Below, in pieces: positions 33,465 to 42,432 of a stretch of DNA of 64,000 bases (positions are counted from its first letter, which is position 1; the number at the start of each line of letters is the position of its first letter). Location of the stretch: assembly GCF_003054555.1 (NCBI RefSeq), contig NZ_CP026304.1, positions 682,001 to 746,000 of the forward strand, written 5' to 3'. The notes beneath the pieces are model-generated. The model had not been told where the DNA came from, ran no database searches, and saw only the letters and a list, made by a program, of their open reading frames with translations. Made by a program: the position numbers and the translations under genes. The stretch is from Streptomyces lunaelactis (GTDB taxonomy: Bacteria > Actinomycetota > Actinomycetes > Streptomycetales > Streptomycetaceae).

Positions 33465-35544
33465 CTACGCCTCCCACGGAGATGAGGCGGTCCGCGACTT
33501 TTCGCGCGGTGGTGTTGTCACCTTGTGCGGCAGCCAGCAGCCCCTGAAGGAACTGGCCTGAGCATGCCAGCACGCGGTAGTTGTATGTCGCGCACCACCC
33601 GAGACCCTCGTCAGTGGTCTCCAGGAGGTCGCCCCACTGTCCACTGGTGTAGGCGTCGTTCCCCAGGAGGAAGAGCGCCTCGATCGCCGACGTGATGGCG
33701 CCGCCGTTTCGGCCGTCGTCGACGACGCGCCGCAACGCGCTGCGGCAGCCCGGCAGGCGGTCGACATAGGCGGCGGAGACGGCGGTCCGAATGATGCGTG
33801 TGGGGTCGGTCTCCCGGTGGAGATCGGAGATGAGCTCGTCGAGACCGTCCAGCACGGACAGTGCCGCGTGGGCCGGATCGCCGAAGGTGCCCCGGATCAC
33901 CGGCAGCAGGGGATCCGAGGAGCGCAGCGGACGTCGCGTCACGGCCCTGTCGAAGGAGTGCCACAGGTCTGGCCTTCCGCCGAAGAAACACACCAGGGCC
34001 AGGGTGTGCAGTGCTTCGCGGAGGATGGTGTCGTCCGCCCCGTCGGGCAGGTCGTGGTTGTCGATGGCGCCGACGAGAAGTCGGTGAGCGGTGTCCACGT
34101 CGCCTTCGCCGTTGAGGAGATGACTGGCCGCCGCGGCGGCGGCCGCCAGGGAATCGGTGCCGACCGGATCGGCGTGGCCGGCATTGTCCAGCAGAGCGCG
34201 TACGTTGCGGAGATCACCGGTGATGTTGGCGCCCAGGCAGGCCGCCTCGGCCAGCCTTCGTCCCTTGGCCGTCCCCGTGCTGCTCAGCTCCGAGGCGCGC
34301 AGCAGAGTGGTGATGGCGCCGACGGCGTCACCGCGGCGCAGGGTGCTGTAGGCCACCTCGTGCAGAAGGGCGGCCACCTGGTCGTCGGGGCCCACGGCGG
34401 CGTCGGCGAGGTGCCGGGCCCGGTGTTCGGATCCTTCCGGGAGTTCCTCGGCCAGCGCCAGATGTCCCCAACGGCGCTCGGCGCTGGTCGACAGATCCAT
34501 GACCGCGGAACGGGTGAGAGGGTGCCGGAAGACCAGACGGCCGGTGGCAGTGTCGACCTGCACGAGTCCGGCCCTCTCGGCAGAACACAGCCCGGCCAGG
34601 CCGTCGGGGCCGCCCATGGCCTGCTGAAGGATGTGCAGATCACCCGAGCCGTCCAGGACGGCGAGCAGGAGCAGTTTCCGTGTGGCGTCCGGGAGCGCGC
34701 CGACCCGGACGGAAAAGATCCTCTTGAGCCGCTCGGTCAACGGCAGCACGGCCGGCAGCGTTCCTCGCTCCGTCTGCTGTGCGTCGTTGAGCGGGACGGG
34801 CAGCTCCAGCAGCGCCAGGGGGTTTCCCCGGGCCTCGGCGACAAGACGTCGGCGGACCCTGGCCGCCATGGCGGGGAACCGCTCGGTCACCAACTCGTTC
34901 GCCGATTCGTCGTCCAGGGGATGAACCTCGTACGTAGCTATCCCGGTGCTGCTCAGGAACGACTCGTCGCCGGTCCGGGACGCCGCCAGCAGGGCGATGG
35001 AACCAGTGCGGATGTAGCGGGCGACGGTTCCCAGAACCACGGCGCTGGGCCGGTCCAACCACGCCACTTCATCGATGATCAGAGCAAGAGGACCGCTCTT
35101 GGCCGCGGCCTTCGACAGCAGGACATGCACGGCGTCCGCGACGGTGAGCAGCTCGGTCGGCTGCCCTTCGGACAGCCCTCCGGCCGCCTGGAGCGTTTCG
35201 GCCTGCCGGGCGGGCAGCGCTGGAATCTCTCCGGCCAGCGGCTGCAATATCTGGTTCAGTGCCGAGAAGCTGACACTTTCCTCGAACTGCGAGCCGACGA
35301 CACGCAGAACCCGGAAACCGGTCTCGGACGCGCGCAGCGCCGCAGCGTCCAGCAGCGCGCTTTTGCCCACCCCGGCCTCTCCGGTCAGCATCAGCGCGGT
35401 ACCCCGCGTGACGGCTGCGCCGAAGAGCCCGTCGATGATCGCCAGTTCTGCCGATCGTCCGATGAGACGACCGGTCGAGTACACACGGGAATCGCCGGCG
35501 CGGTTGTGGTCGCCTTCCGGGGAGGGCGGTGCAAGGGATGCCAT
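33465..35544 (-). pseudogene. large LuxR-type (LAL/AAA) regulator lacking its C-terminal HTH
   Basis: About 690 codons of a LAL-type regulator: Walker [13 protein letters not shown], Walker [13 protein letters not shown], then the long helical repeat region to AAAQGDNTTARKVADRLIS. At about 33465 homology ends and the frame continues antisense through the truncated hydrolase, so the LuxR helix-turn-helix normally found at the C-terminus is absent. The ATG at 35544 follows GGGAGG. Without an HTH it could not regulate DNA directly. The ATPase sequence up to the break looks intact. Confidence 0.8.
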
Positions 35545-35577
35545 GAAGCCTCCCGTAGTGGTGGGCAGGATCAGCGA

Positions 35578-35935
35578 CATGACGGGAAGAGCCGAACGCG
35601 TCTACGCCCTCACCAGTCTGACGGTTCACCAGGCAACAGCTGCTGAGCTGGCCGAACGCGTGCGCGGGCAATGGGCTATTGAGAATCGAGAGCACTATGT
35701 GCGGGATGTGACGTTCGGGGAGGATGCCTCACGGGTACGGACCGGCAGCGCGCCGCGGGCGATGGCCTCCCTGCGCAACCTCGCGATCGGCACTCTGCGG
35801 ATGACGGGCTGCGGAAACATCGCCGAAGGCCTGCGCCGCCACGGCCGGGACATGGCCCGGCCGCCGACGCCCCTCGGGCTCACGATCAATCCGCACCGAT
35901 CGCGAGGTAACGACGGAGCCCTGCCCCTGTGCTGA
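35578..35935 (+). mobile_element. ISAs1-family transposase C-terminal remnant
   Basis: Encodes the last ~118 residues of an ISAs1-type transposase: [40 protein letters not shown] (the region around the catalytic Glu), [20 protein letters not shown] and [20 protein letters not shown]. The N-terminal two thirds and inverted repeats are missing. It lies directly upstream of the LuxR-type gene, on the opposite strand. Confidence 0.8.
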
Positions 35936-36049
35936 AGCTGATGTTGCACGGCGCGATCAACTTTTCCGGGCGCAGGCCGAATCCTTTCGGCGGGCCCGCA
36001 CCTCCTATACATGTGCCGACAAACGTCGGGACGGGATCAGGAGGTCTAC

Positions 36050-36142
36050 ATGATCATAGGTATCGCCATCGCCGCCGGAGCCGTGCTGCTCTGCACGTGT
36101 AGCTACTTCGCCATGCGCAAGCGAAAGCAAGCCCGTGGCTGA
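36050..36142 (+). CDS. 30-residue single-pass membrane peptide with a CTC motif
   Basis: A short ORF, MIIGIAIAAGAVLLCTCSYF then AMRKRKQARG, with a textbook ribosome binding site (AGGAGG six bases upstream of the ATG). It is one hydrophobic helix with Cys15 and Cys17 at its inner part and a strongly basic C-terminal tail, so it should insert with the tail in the cytoplasm. Its last eight bases overlap the start of the ECF sigma gene, which has no good ribosome binding site of its own, so sigma translation is probably coupled to that of this peptide. It resembles nothing I can name. Two dyads (CCGAA-4-TTCGG near 35980 and CCGAC-4-GTCGG near 36017) lie upstream. Confidence 0.65.
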   Translation: MIIGIAIAAGAVLLCTCSYFAMRKRKQARG

Positions 36143-36713
36143 CTCGTCCTGGCCCGGTGAACAGCTGATCGTCGCCGCCCAGCGCGGCGACGCCGATTCG
36201 ATCACCGCGTTGGTGTCGGGTTCGCACCCGAACGTGCAGCGATTCGCCCGCTCGCTCTGCGCCACTCCTGAGGATGCCGAGGACGCGGCACAGGAAGCCT
36301 TGATCATCCTCTATCGCAAGATCGGGATGCTACGGGCGTCCGGCGCGCTGACGTCGTGGATGTTTCGCATCGTCCGCAACGAGTGCCTGCGGCGCGCGCG
36401 GACGATGCGGGCCCACGCACCCCTGCCGGATGCCGCCGTGCGCTCGGCCGAGGAAGTGGTTCTGCAGCGCATCGAGGCGGGCAAGGTGGCGGCCGCCATC
36501 GCCGCACTGCCGGCCGAGCAGCGCCGCGTGCTGATCATGCGGGACATCCAGGGCTACAGCGGACGAATGGTCGCCGAGGCGCTCGGCCTCAGTACCGCCG
36601 CGATGAAATCGCGTCTGCACCGCGCCCGCACTGCGGTTCAGCAGTCCCTCCGTGCCACACCCGAACCTACGCCTGGAGATACCCATGACGACAACCAAAG
36701 CCGACGGCCCTGA
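36135..36713 (+). CDS. ECF RNA polymerase sigma factor
   Basis: A 192-residue group IV sigma factor with a GTG start. Region 2: FARSLCATPEDAEDAAQEAL then IILYRKIGML and SWMFRIVRNECLRRAR; region 4: LPAEQRRVLIMRDIQGYSGR then MVAEALGLSTAAMKSRLHRA. It has no C-terminal extension. There is no zinc-binding anti-sigma gene next to it; instead it is flanked, with overlaps on both sides, by a tiny CTC membrane peptide and a small CPxC membrane protein, which therefore are the candidates for its control. Start is read from the overlap with the upstream peptide gene; the weak local ribosome binding site suggests translational coupling. Confidence 0.87.
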   Translation: MADSSWPGEQLIVAAQRGDADSITALVSGSHPNVQRFARSLCATPEDAEDAAQEALIILYRKIGMLRASGALTSWMFRIVRNECLRRARTMRAHAPLPDAAVRSAEEVVLQRIEAGKVAAAIAALPAEQRRVLIMRDIQGYSGRMVAEALGLSTAAMKSRLHRARTAVQQSLRATPEPTPGDTHDDNQSRRP

Positions 36714-36996
36714 CTTCGCGAGTTCGTCCCTGCCCCGCCACCTGGTCCGGGGCGTGATCGGCTTCAGCAGCCTGATCGGCTCGGTCGCGTTCATCCCGAC
36801 CGCCGGCCCGGTCAGCCTGCTGCTCCTGCCGGTCGGCGTACTGGCACTGCGCGGCTGCCCGATGTGCTGGACCATCGGCCTGATACAGACCATCTCGCGG
36901 GGCCGCCTGCAGCACACCTGCGAGGACGGCCGGTGCAAGCTGACCGTCGCGGATCGAGACCACGAGGAGCGGCCGACCGAATCGGTCTCGCTGTAG
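36685..36996 (+). CDS. small membrane protein with CPMC motif
   Basis: A 103-residue protein starting inside the sigma gene (29-bp overlap). It has two hydrophobic segments (about 22-38 and 43-56) followed by RGCPMCWTIGL with Cys58 and Cys61, and a second Cys pair, Cys79 and Cys84 (HTCEDGRC), in an otherwise charged C-terminal tail. The topology resembles DUF2892/YgaP-type membrane hairpins, and CPxC pairs usually bind metal or exchange disulfides. As the third gene of a sigma factor operon it is a candidate membrane-bound redox or metal sensor acting on the sigma factor (inference). Confidence 0.75.
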   Translation: MTTTKADGPDFASSSLPRHLVRGVIGFSSLIGSVAFIPTAGPVSLLLLPVGVLALRGCPMCWTIGLIQTISRGRLQHTCEDGRCKLTVADRDHEERPTESVSL

Positions 36997-37116
36997 CAAA
37001 GCCGTGGGCTCGGTGCCTGCGTCCGGGACACCGCGTCCGCCGAGGACGCTTCCCACGCCACCGGCCGGTAGGGACCCCCACGAAGGTGGGCACCGGCAAC
37101 ACGCCGGGCGTTGGCG

Positions 37117-37248
37117 ACCCTGCTTGTCGGCAAGACCGGACAGCGTCAACGGATGGGCGCCATGGCCAGCCGCACGCAGATACGGCACCACCTCGTCCCA
37201 CGCCCACGATCCGAGCCGCGCGCCTGCAACCAGTACGAAATTCGCCAT
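37117..37248 (-). pseudogene. N-terminal remnant of an alpha/beta hydrolase
   Basis: 44 codons starting at ATG 37248: MANFVLVAGARLGSWAWDEV then VPYLRAAGHGAHPLTLSGLA. This is the first strand and oxyanion loop of an EstC-like hydrolase; the nucleophile and the rest are gone. Upstream, between 37300 and 37345, a TAGTTGACACTAA-type dyad is probably its old operator. Confidence 0.65.
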
Positions 37249-37734
37249 GGCTGCACCGTAGCGAAGCGGCCTGACAACCGCTCCGAGAACACTCTCGATA
37301 CGCGCCCTGTGACCAAGACTCCTAGTTGACACTAACTGACGCCCCTGACCTGCAGTGATGCCAACTACGGTTCAGCACATCAGACCCAAACTCAGAACTC
37401 TACTTGGCACTTTGGTACAGCCATCGGCCGAGCGGACTGTGATCGACACGGCGGTGTGTGTTCTCAAGTACGCCGTCACCGCGCCCAAGATTTGCCCGGC
37501 AAGCCCTGGCGGTGGACCAGCGCAATCACGACGATGGCCACGAACAAGTACAAGGTCTTCTGCGCTGACTGCCGCCGTCTGCTACCCCCGAGATAGGACT
37601 TGCGACACTGCCGCACGGGCTGGCTTACTTACCGCCCCGCCGAGGACCCTCGATCCGCGCCAGCCTGGGCTGGCGGTGGACCCCGTGACCCGGACCGGTG
37701 GCGGCTCGACGTTCAGGTGATTGAGGCACAATGG
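37249..37734. other. gap upstream of the Tn7-like module; probable transposon end region
   Basis: Nearly 490 bp without an intact gene. A plus-strand fragment at 37535-37597 reads MATNKYKVFCADCRRLLPPR before a stop, and 37600-37735 encodes GWLTYRPAEDPRS and similar residues; neither is identifiable. The left end of the Tn7-like element should lie in or near this interval, but I could not find a convincing array of TnsB sites or a matching end at the other side. AGTTGACA occurs inward-facing here (37323) and at the right side (46385-46392), which is too short to rely on. Confidence 0.4.
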
Positions 37735-39828
37735 TCAGCCGAGCTCCCCAGAGGCAGCCTCCGTGTCGGCCTCCATACCGACGATTTCGTTCACCGGCAC
37801 GCGCAGTACACGATGTTGATCACACGCGGCGGCCAGCCGATTAGCGTAGAGGCGGAGCCGTTGGCGCAGCCGTAACCGTGAGCCTCGAAGCGTCGCCGCA
37901 TAGTACTCGCCGGCGCGCCGAGCGAGCATCCGCGCATTTCCGCCCTGCTCGCGTAGCTCGGCCACATCGGGACTGTGCAGGTGTTCCCCTTGGGTGACCT
38001 CGCTCCACACGAGGATGGAGCCGATGGCCGGGTCAGCCTTGGCACGCATTCGGCCAAGCTTGGGAAGGTCCACGGAGAGCGCGAGCCAGTCGTCCACGGG
38101 CAGCGGCCACGTTGCCATCATTTGCCGTCGGTTGGCGTAGTCGACGCTGTTCATCTGCTGGTCGAGATCTCGGGCGATCTGCTCGACGGCTTCCTCAAAG
38201 GCTGGCCACAAATGGGCTTCGTCAAGCTGGCGGCCCAGAACGTGCAAGGCGTACCGGGCGCAGCCCTCTGGCAGCCCCATGGCGACGGCGCACTCGGGCC
38301 ATTTAGCGCCGGAGGTCAACTGGGCGAGCCCGAGTGACGCGGCGCGACGCAAGAAGCGGACAGTGTTCTGACCACGGCTCGGCAGGCGAGCGGCGAGAGG
38401 GGCGATGTGGGCGTCGAACCACGCGCGAGGCACGAACGCCGGAACTTCCTCCAATCGGAATCGGTGACCAGGGGCCGTGAGGCGCAGTCGTCGGCGGGTC
38501 TGGAGGCCATAGATCCGGCGAGCGGTGGCGCGGGAGAGAGTGGTTGAGATGTCACCGTGCCTGAAGATCAAGCTGGCGTATCCCTTGGATCGCCGGTAAG
38601 CCTCGCGCGTCAAAGGATTGATCCGGCCCCGAAGGGAGGCCAGGTCACGGTCCCCGAGAAGTGCGTCGGCGGCCAGGAGCAGAGCACCGCACTGCGCGGC
38701 GTCGCCCGGCGCTGTGCGGGTGCCAATCAGTTTGGCGTCGGCCCGCCCCTCACGTCTGGCTTCGACCAGTGCCGCAACGCGTGCCGCTTGTCTGTCGATG
38801 AGATCGGCCAACGGGGTCGAGGGAACGTAGGCTTCGCCCAGAGGCCAGGTCAGCTTGATCAGATGCGTGGTCGTGATCAGATCCGGGAAAAAGGAGCTGC
38901 CCATGGGGCTGGCGTCATCGGATTCCGGTGATGTAGGCACTAGGTGCTCAATGAGGCGTTGCTGCAGCGACAGGAGCCGGGCAAGGTCCCCAGGTGGCAG
39001 CTCCCTTCCGGCGCTGCCCAAGTTCTCATCGAGCCGTGCACCGCAGGCGATGCTGGCACTCCGCGGGTTGCTGCCATGCCGTTCCTCGGCTGGCGATCTG
39101 TTGCGACACTGCGACGGGTGCAGACCGACGAGACGTGGGTTCTTGATCAGACCAGGACGCCTACTCACGGCAGCGTTGAGAGGACGCTCGCACTCGGGAC
39201 ACTCGTGCTCGAGGAGACGGTGGTGCCGGGAGCAGGCGAAAACGATCGGCAGGTGCCAAGGCCGTCGCCACGGACCGCCAAAGGCGTTCTCGACAGGGCC
39301 GCCGTCCCCCCGAAGGCACTCTGGGCAGTAGCGACTGGAGGCCCTCACGGCCCAGTTGGCCGACGCGCTTGCTCCGATCCGGGGCGTGTCCGCGCGCAGT
39401 CTGCCCAGAGGCGGATAGGCACCGGCGAACCGTCGCAAGGTCAAGGCCTCCGCCTCCTCTGTGGTCAGGCGCGCCGCGTGGGCCAACTGTCTCACCAGTT
39501 CGTCAGGAAGGGCGCGCAGGTAGGCGTACGGAAGTCTGCCGTGGCTATCACTCAGTCCGCACAGATCGGCAATCCGACCGGGAGATACGCCCAAGCGGTA
39601 GGCCATGCGCAACAGGAAGCCGGGCAGGGACTCTTCGACCAGCGGCGCGAGGCTACGCGGAAGTCGTCGTGTCGTCGTGGCGCTCCTCCGAGGACTACTG
39701 AGACGAACAGGGAGGAACCCGCCGCCCAAAGCGATCCTGGATTCCTTGGCATCGGCCCAGTCAAACTGTCCATACACCAGGCGCAACACCTCCCAGCATC
39801 CCGCCACTCGTACGAGGGACTCTCGCAA
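37735..39828 (-). CDS. tniQ: TniQ family protein (divergent copy)
   Basis: A long TniQ/TnsD-type target-selection protein of up to 697 residues. The conserved start RSLAPLVEESLPGFLLRMAY lies about 57 residues in, so a GTG downstream of the TTG at 39828 may be the true start. A zinc-finger region follows: RYCPECLRGDG, FACSRHHRLLEHECPECERP and SQCRN. The rest is helical and ends VTQGEHLHSPDVAELREQGG then ANRLAAACDQ, closely paralleling the second TniQ at 44352. In Tn7 relatives TniQ/TnsD binds a specific attachment site or another targeting complex and recruits TnsC. It is divergent from tnsA with 82 bp between them. Confidence 0.85.
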   Translation of the reverse strand: MRESLVRVAGCWEVLRLVYGQFDWADAKESRIALGGGFLPVRLSSPRRSATTTRRLPRSLAPLVEESLPGFLLRMAYRLGVSPGRIADLCGLSDSHGRLPYAYLRALPDELVRQLAHAARLTTEEAEALTLRRFAGAYPPLGRLRADTPRIGASASANWAVRASSRYCPECLRGDGGPVENAFGGPWRRPWHLPIVFACSRHHRLLEHECPECERPLNAAVSRRPGLIKNPRLVGLHPSQCRNRSPAEERHGSNPRSASIACGARLDENLGSAGRELPPGDLARLLSLQQRLIEHLVPTSPESDDASPMGSSFFPDLITTTHLIKLTWPLGEAYVPSTPLADLIDRQAARVAALVEARREGRADAKLIGTRTAPGDAAQCGALLLAADALLGDRDLASLRGRINPLTREAYRRSKGYASLIFRHGDISTTLSRATARRIYGLQTRRRLRLTAPGHRFRLEEVPAFVPRAWFDAHIAPLAARLPSRGQNTVRFLRRAASLGLAQLTSGAKWPECAVAMGLPEGCARYALHVLGRQLDEAHLWPAFEEAVEQIARDLDQQMNSVDYANRRQMMATWPLPVDDWLALSVDLPKLGRMRAKADPAIGSILVWSEVTQGEHLHSPDVAELREQGGNARMLARRAGEYYAATLRGSRLRLRQRLRLYANRLAAACDQHRVLRVPVNEIVGMEADTEAASGELG

Positions 39829-39910
39829 AAGCGACCGCCTTACAGAAGGTGATCGCCATATCGTCGTCGCGCGCTATACGGACGCGGCCGAGTGATGAGG
39901 GGGCGAAGCC

Positions 39911-40798
39911 GTGTACTCGAAGGATGTAAGCCGGGGTTGGGTGCATGAGACAGCACGCGTGGCGTCCCACGAAGCAACGTGGTCCGACGTGTGCGGGTTG
40001 GACGACTTGGCGGTCGCATCCACCGGATTCACCGCGTATTCACAGCAGTTGGACCTCGGTGAGCAGTGGCCAGCGCGTTGGACTACCACGTGGAAGGTCG
40101 GCCGCACTTCGGTGGTCCACGCAGTGCGGGATCTCGCCGAGGTGGACGTGTCTCAATGTACTCCCGTGCGTCGCTTCACGTGGCGCACGGACCAGTACCA
40201 CCGGCCGGGGCTGGAGTATCTGGTGACGACGGACCGGCATCACGGTTTTGAGAGCTTTGAGGAGGAGCGCCTGCTGCTGGTGACAGACTTTGCCGCTGGC
40301 CTGGTGGAGGCTCTATCCCAGCCGTTCAGGCTGCGCTTGCGTGCTGGCGGCCGGCGTGTCGAGCACACACCGGACTACTTGCTGCTCACGGATTCGGGTC
40401 CGTATCTCGTGGACGTGCGCCCGGCAGATCGCATCCGTTCAGCAGACGCTCTGAAGTTCGCGGCTACCGCAGAGGTCGCTCTGGCCGCCGGCTGGAACTA
40501 CAGCGTGGTGACGGGATGGCGACGGTACGCACTCGGGACGGTGGATGCCCTCTCGGCGGAGCGCCGCGACCTTCCTGACGTGCTGGGTACTCAGGGGCAG
40601 TTGATCGAGGCGGTCGCGCATGAGCCAATGCCCTTTGGTGACTTGGTCGGGCAATGCAGGTACCCGGCGATTGCGCGTGCCCACGCTTCTCACCTGATGT
40701 GGCACCGCTACATGGGCGTGGATCTGTCCGGTCCCTACGGAGATTGGAGCCTGGTCCGGTTGGCGGAGCGCGGGCGTCGATGGGGGCGGGAGAGGTGA
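39911..40798 (+). CDS. tnsA: TnsA-like transposase endonuclease subunit
   Basis: A 295-residue TnsA-like restriction-fold endonuclease, which in Tn7 elements cuts the 5' ends of the transposon so that it leaves by cut-and-paste. The likely nuclease core is Glu114 or the neighbouring Glu residues in GFESFEEER, Asp155 in EHTPDYLLL, and the third strand YLVDVRPADR. The residue expected to be the catalytic Lys (TnsA VDVK-type) is Arg170. After it comes ALKFAATAEVALAAGWNYSV, the family's next helix. The GTG start follows GAGGGGG. It is the first gene of the operon tnsA-tnsB-tnsC-tniQ and overlaps tnsB by four bases. Confidence 0.83.
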   Translation: MYSKDVSRGWVHETARVASHEATWSDVCGLDDLAVASTGFTAYSQQLDLGEQWPARWTTTWKVGRTSVVHAVRDLAEVDVSQCTPVRRFTWRTDQYHRPGLEYLVTTDRHHGFESFEEERLLLVTDFAAGLVEALSQPFRLRLRAGGRRVEHTPDYLLLTDSGPYLVDVRPADRIRSADALKFAATAEVALAAGWNYSVVTGWRRYALGTVDALSAERRDLPDVLGTQGQLIEAVAHEPMPFGDLVGQCRYPAIARAHASHLMWHRYMGVDLSGPYGDWSLVRLAERGRRWGRER

Positions 40799-42432
40799 CG
40801 GCGACCGTCTGGGAGCTTTCACCGGGCACAGAGTTGATTGTCGGCGGGAACGAGTGGCGGGTTGAGTCGTGCCTGCCGCACCTGGGCCGGGTGACTCTGA
40901 TTGGGGACGAGGGCTCGGCGTGGACGACGTCGCTGAGCGAGCTGATACATCGGCCGGACTGCCGGCCGTCCACACGGACACGGACGGATCTTCCGGCCGC
41001 GAGCCGCGGACGCCAGTCGAAGGCGATGGAGGATCTTCTCCAGATCAAGCGCAGGCACGTGATGCGGCGCCTGGACCACATCCGCGAGGTGGAGACCGGT
41101 TTCCGCAGCGGTGATCCGTTCGCGGCGCTACCGCACGAACCCCGTCCGCAGTACGACACCGACACCACCACGATGACGCAGCGCCGCCTGGCGAAGGTAG
41201 AGGAGCTGCGCCGGGCCGCGGCCGAGGACCCCGAGCGCGCCAAGGAGTTGGAGCTGCATCGCGTGAGTCTGCGTACGCTGGTGCGATGGGACATGGGCCG
41301 CAGACGCTTCGGGCCAGTGGGCCTGGCCGACGACAGGTGGTTGCGGGAGGCAACCGGGCACCGGGTCACGCCCGCGGTCCGCGAAGCACTGTACGCGGTG
41401 CGCGAGGAGACACTCCATCGCGCGAAGATCAGCGCGAAGGCCCGCGAACGCCTGATCCACCAGTATGTACGTGAGGTCTTCGGACCCGAGGAGTGCGAGC
41501 GCATCCCCGGCTACGACACACTACGCACCATCTGGCAGGAGTGGTTCGGCTCTACCGGCGCCCGCGCCCGCTACGCCCGCTCGGCTGCGGCCGCGCAGAA
41601 GAATACGACGGGCCGACACGTTGTGGTGCACCGCCCCGGGCAGGTGGTGGCCCTGGACACAACGGTGCTGCCGGTGAAGGTGCTGGAGAACGTGTTCGGC
41701 GATCCAGTCTCCGTCCACCTGACGATGGCCCTGGATGTGTACACCCACTCGATCGTGGCGTTCCGGCTCAGTCTGGTCTCGGACGCTTCGATCGACGTGG
41801 CGATGGTGCTTCGCGATGTGATGATGCCGCTGCCCATGCGCCCGGACTGGGGCAAGGACATGGAGTGGGCCTACCCCGGCATCCCGACCACGGTGGTCGC
41901 GGATTTCGCCGGGCACGAGGTCGCCGGTCTGCCGTTCCTCGCGCCGGAGACGGTCACCACGGACCACGGGGCCGTCTACCGCAATCACCATCTGGTCGAA
42001 GTCCAGCGAGTGATCAAGGCGAACATCAAGCCCAGCCGCGTACTGCGCCCGACCGACAAGCAGGCCGTGGAACGAGCCTTCGGCGGCATCCAGTCGCTGT
42101 TGTTCGCCATCCTGCCCGGCTACCAGGGCGTGGACACTGCGGACCGCGGCGTGGACCCGGAGGCCGATGCCTGCCTGACGGTGGCGGAAATGGAGCATCT
42201 GATCGCCACCTGGATCGTCAAGGTGTGGCAGAACCGACGCTTCGACTCGTACGCGCCGAGTTGGGATCCCGGCGGCGACCACAGCCCGAACAGCCTGTTC
42301 GCCGCAGCCATGGCCCAGGGTGGCTTCTCGCTGAGGATCCCGTCGGCCGAGCTGTACTACCAACTGCTACCCACGCACCGGGTCATGATCCATGGCAAAC
42401 GCGGAGTGAAGATCAAAAACGTACGACGATGA
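40795..42432 (+). CDS. tnsB: TnsB/Mu-type transposase, catalytic part
   Basis: 545 residues from a GTG that overlaps the tnsA stop (GTGA). It contains the DNA-binding N-terminal region and a complete DDE integrase core: Asp288 in VVALDTTVLPV, Asp390 in TVTTDHGAVY and Glu426 in DKQAVERAFGG. TnsB performs the 3'-end cutting and joining. The frame ends at a TGA within GVKIKNVRR, just where the C-terminal Mu-transposase beta-barrel should follow; that part is encoded immediately downstream in the +1 frame. A short deletion between TACG direct repeats near 42420 would explain the break. The catalytic core is intact, but the C-terminal TnsC-contacting portion would be missing from this product. Confidence 0.85.
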   Translation: MTATVWELSPGTELIVGGNEWRVESCLPHLGRVTLIGDEGSAWTTSLSELIHRPDCRPSTRTRTDLPAASRGRQSKAMEDLLQIKRRHVMRRLDHIREVETGFRSGDPFAALPHEPRPQYDTDTTTMTQRRLAKVEELRRAAAEDPERAKELELHRVSLRTLVRWDMGRRRFGPVGLADDRWLREATGHRVTPAVREALYAVREETLHRAKISAKARERLIHQYVREVFGPEECERIPGYDTLRTIWQEWFGSTGARARYARSAAAAQKNTTGRHVVVHRPGQVVALDTTVLPVKVLENVFGDPVSVHLTMALDVYTHSIVAFRLSLVSDASIDVAMVLRDVMMPLPMRPDWGKDMEWAYPGIPTTVVADFAGHEVAGLPFLAPETVTTDHGAVYRNHHLVEVQRVIKANIKPSRVLRPTDKQAVERAFGGIQSLLFAILPGYQGVDTADRGVDPEADACLTVAEMEHLIATWIVKVWQNRRFDSYAPSWDPGGDHSPNSLFAAAMAQGGFSLRIPSAELYYQLLPTHRVMIHGKRGVKIKNVRR

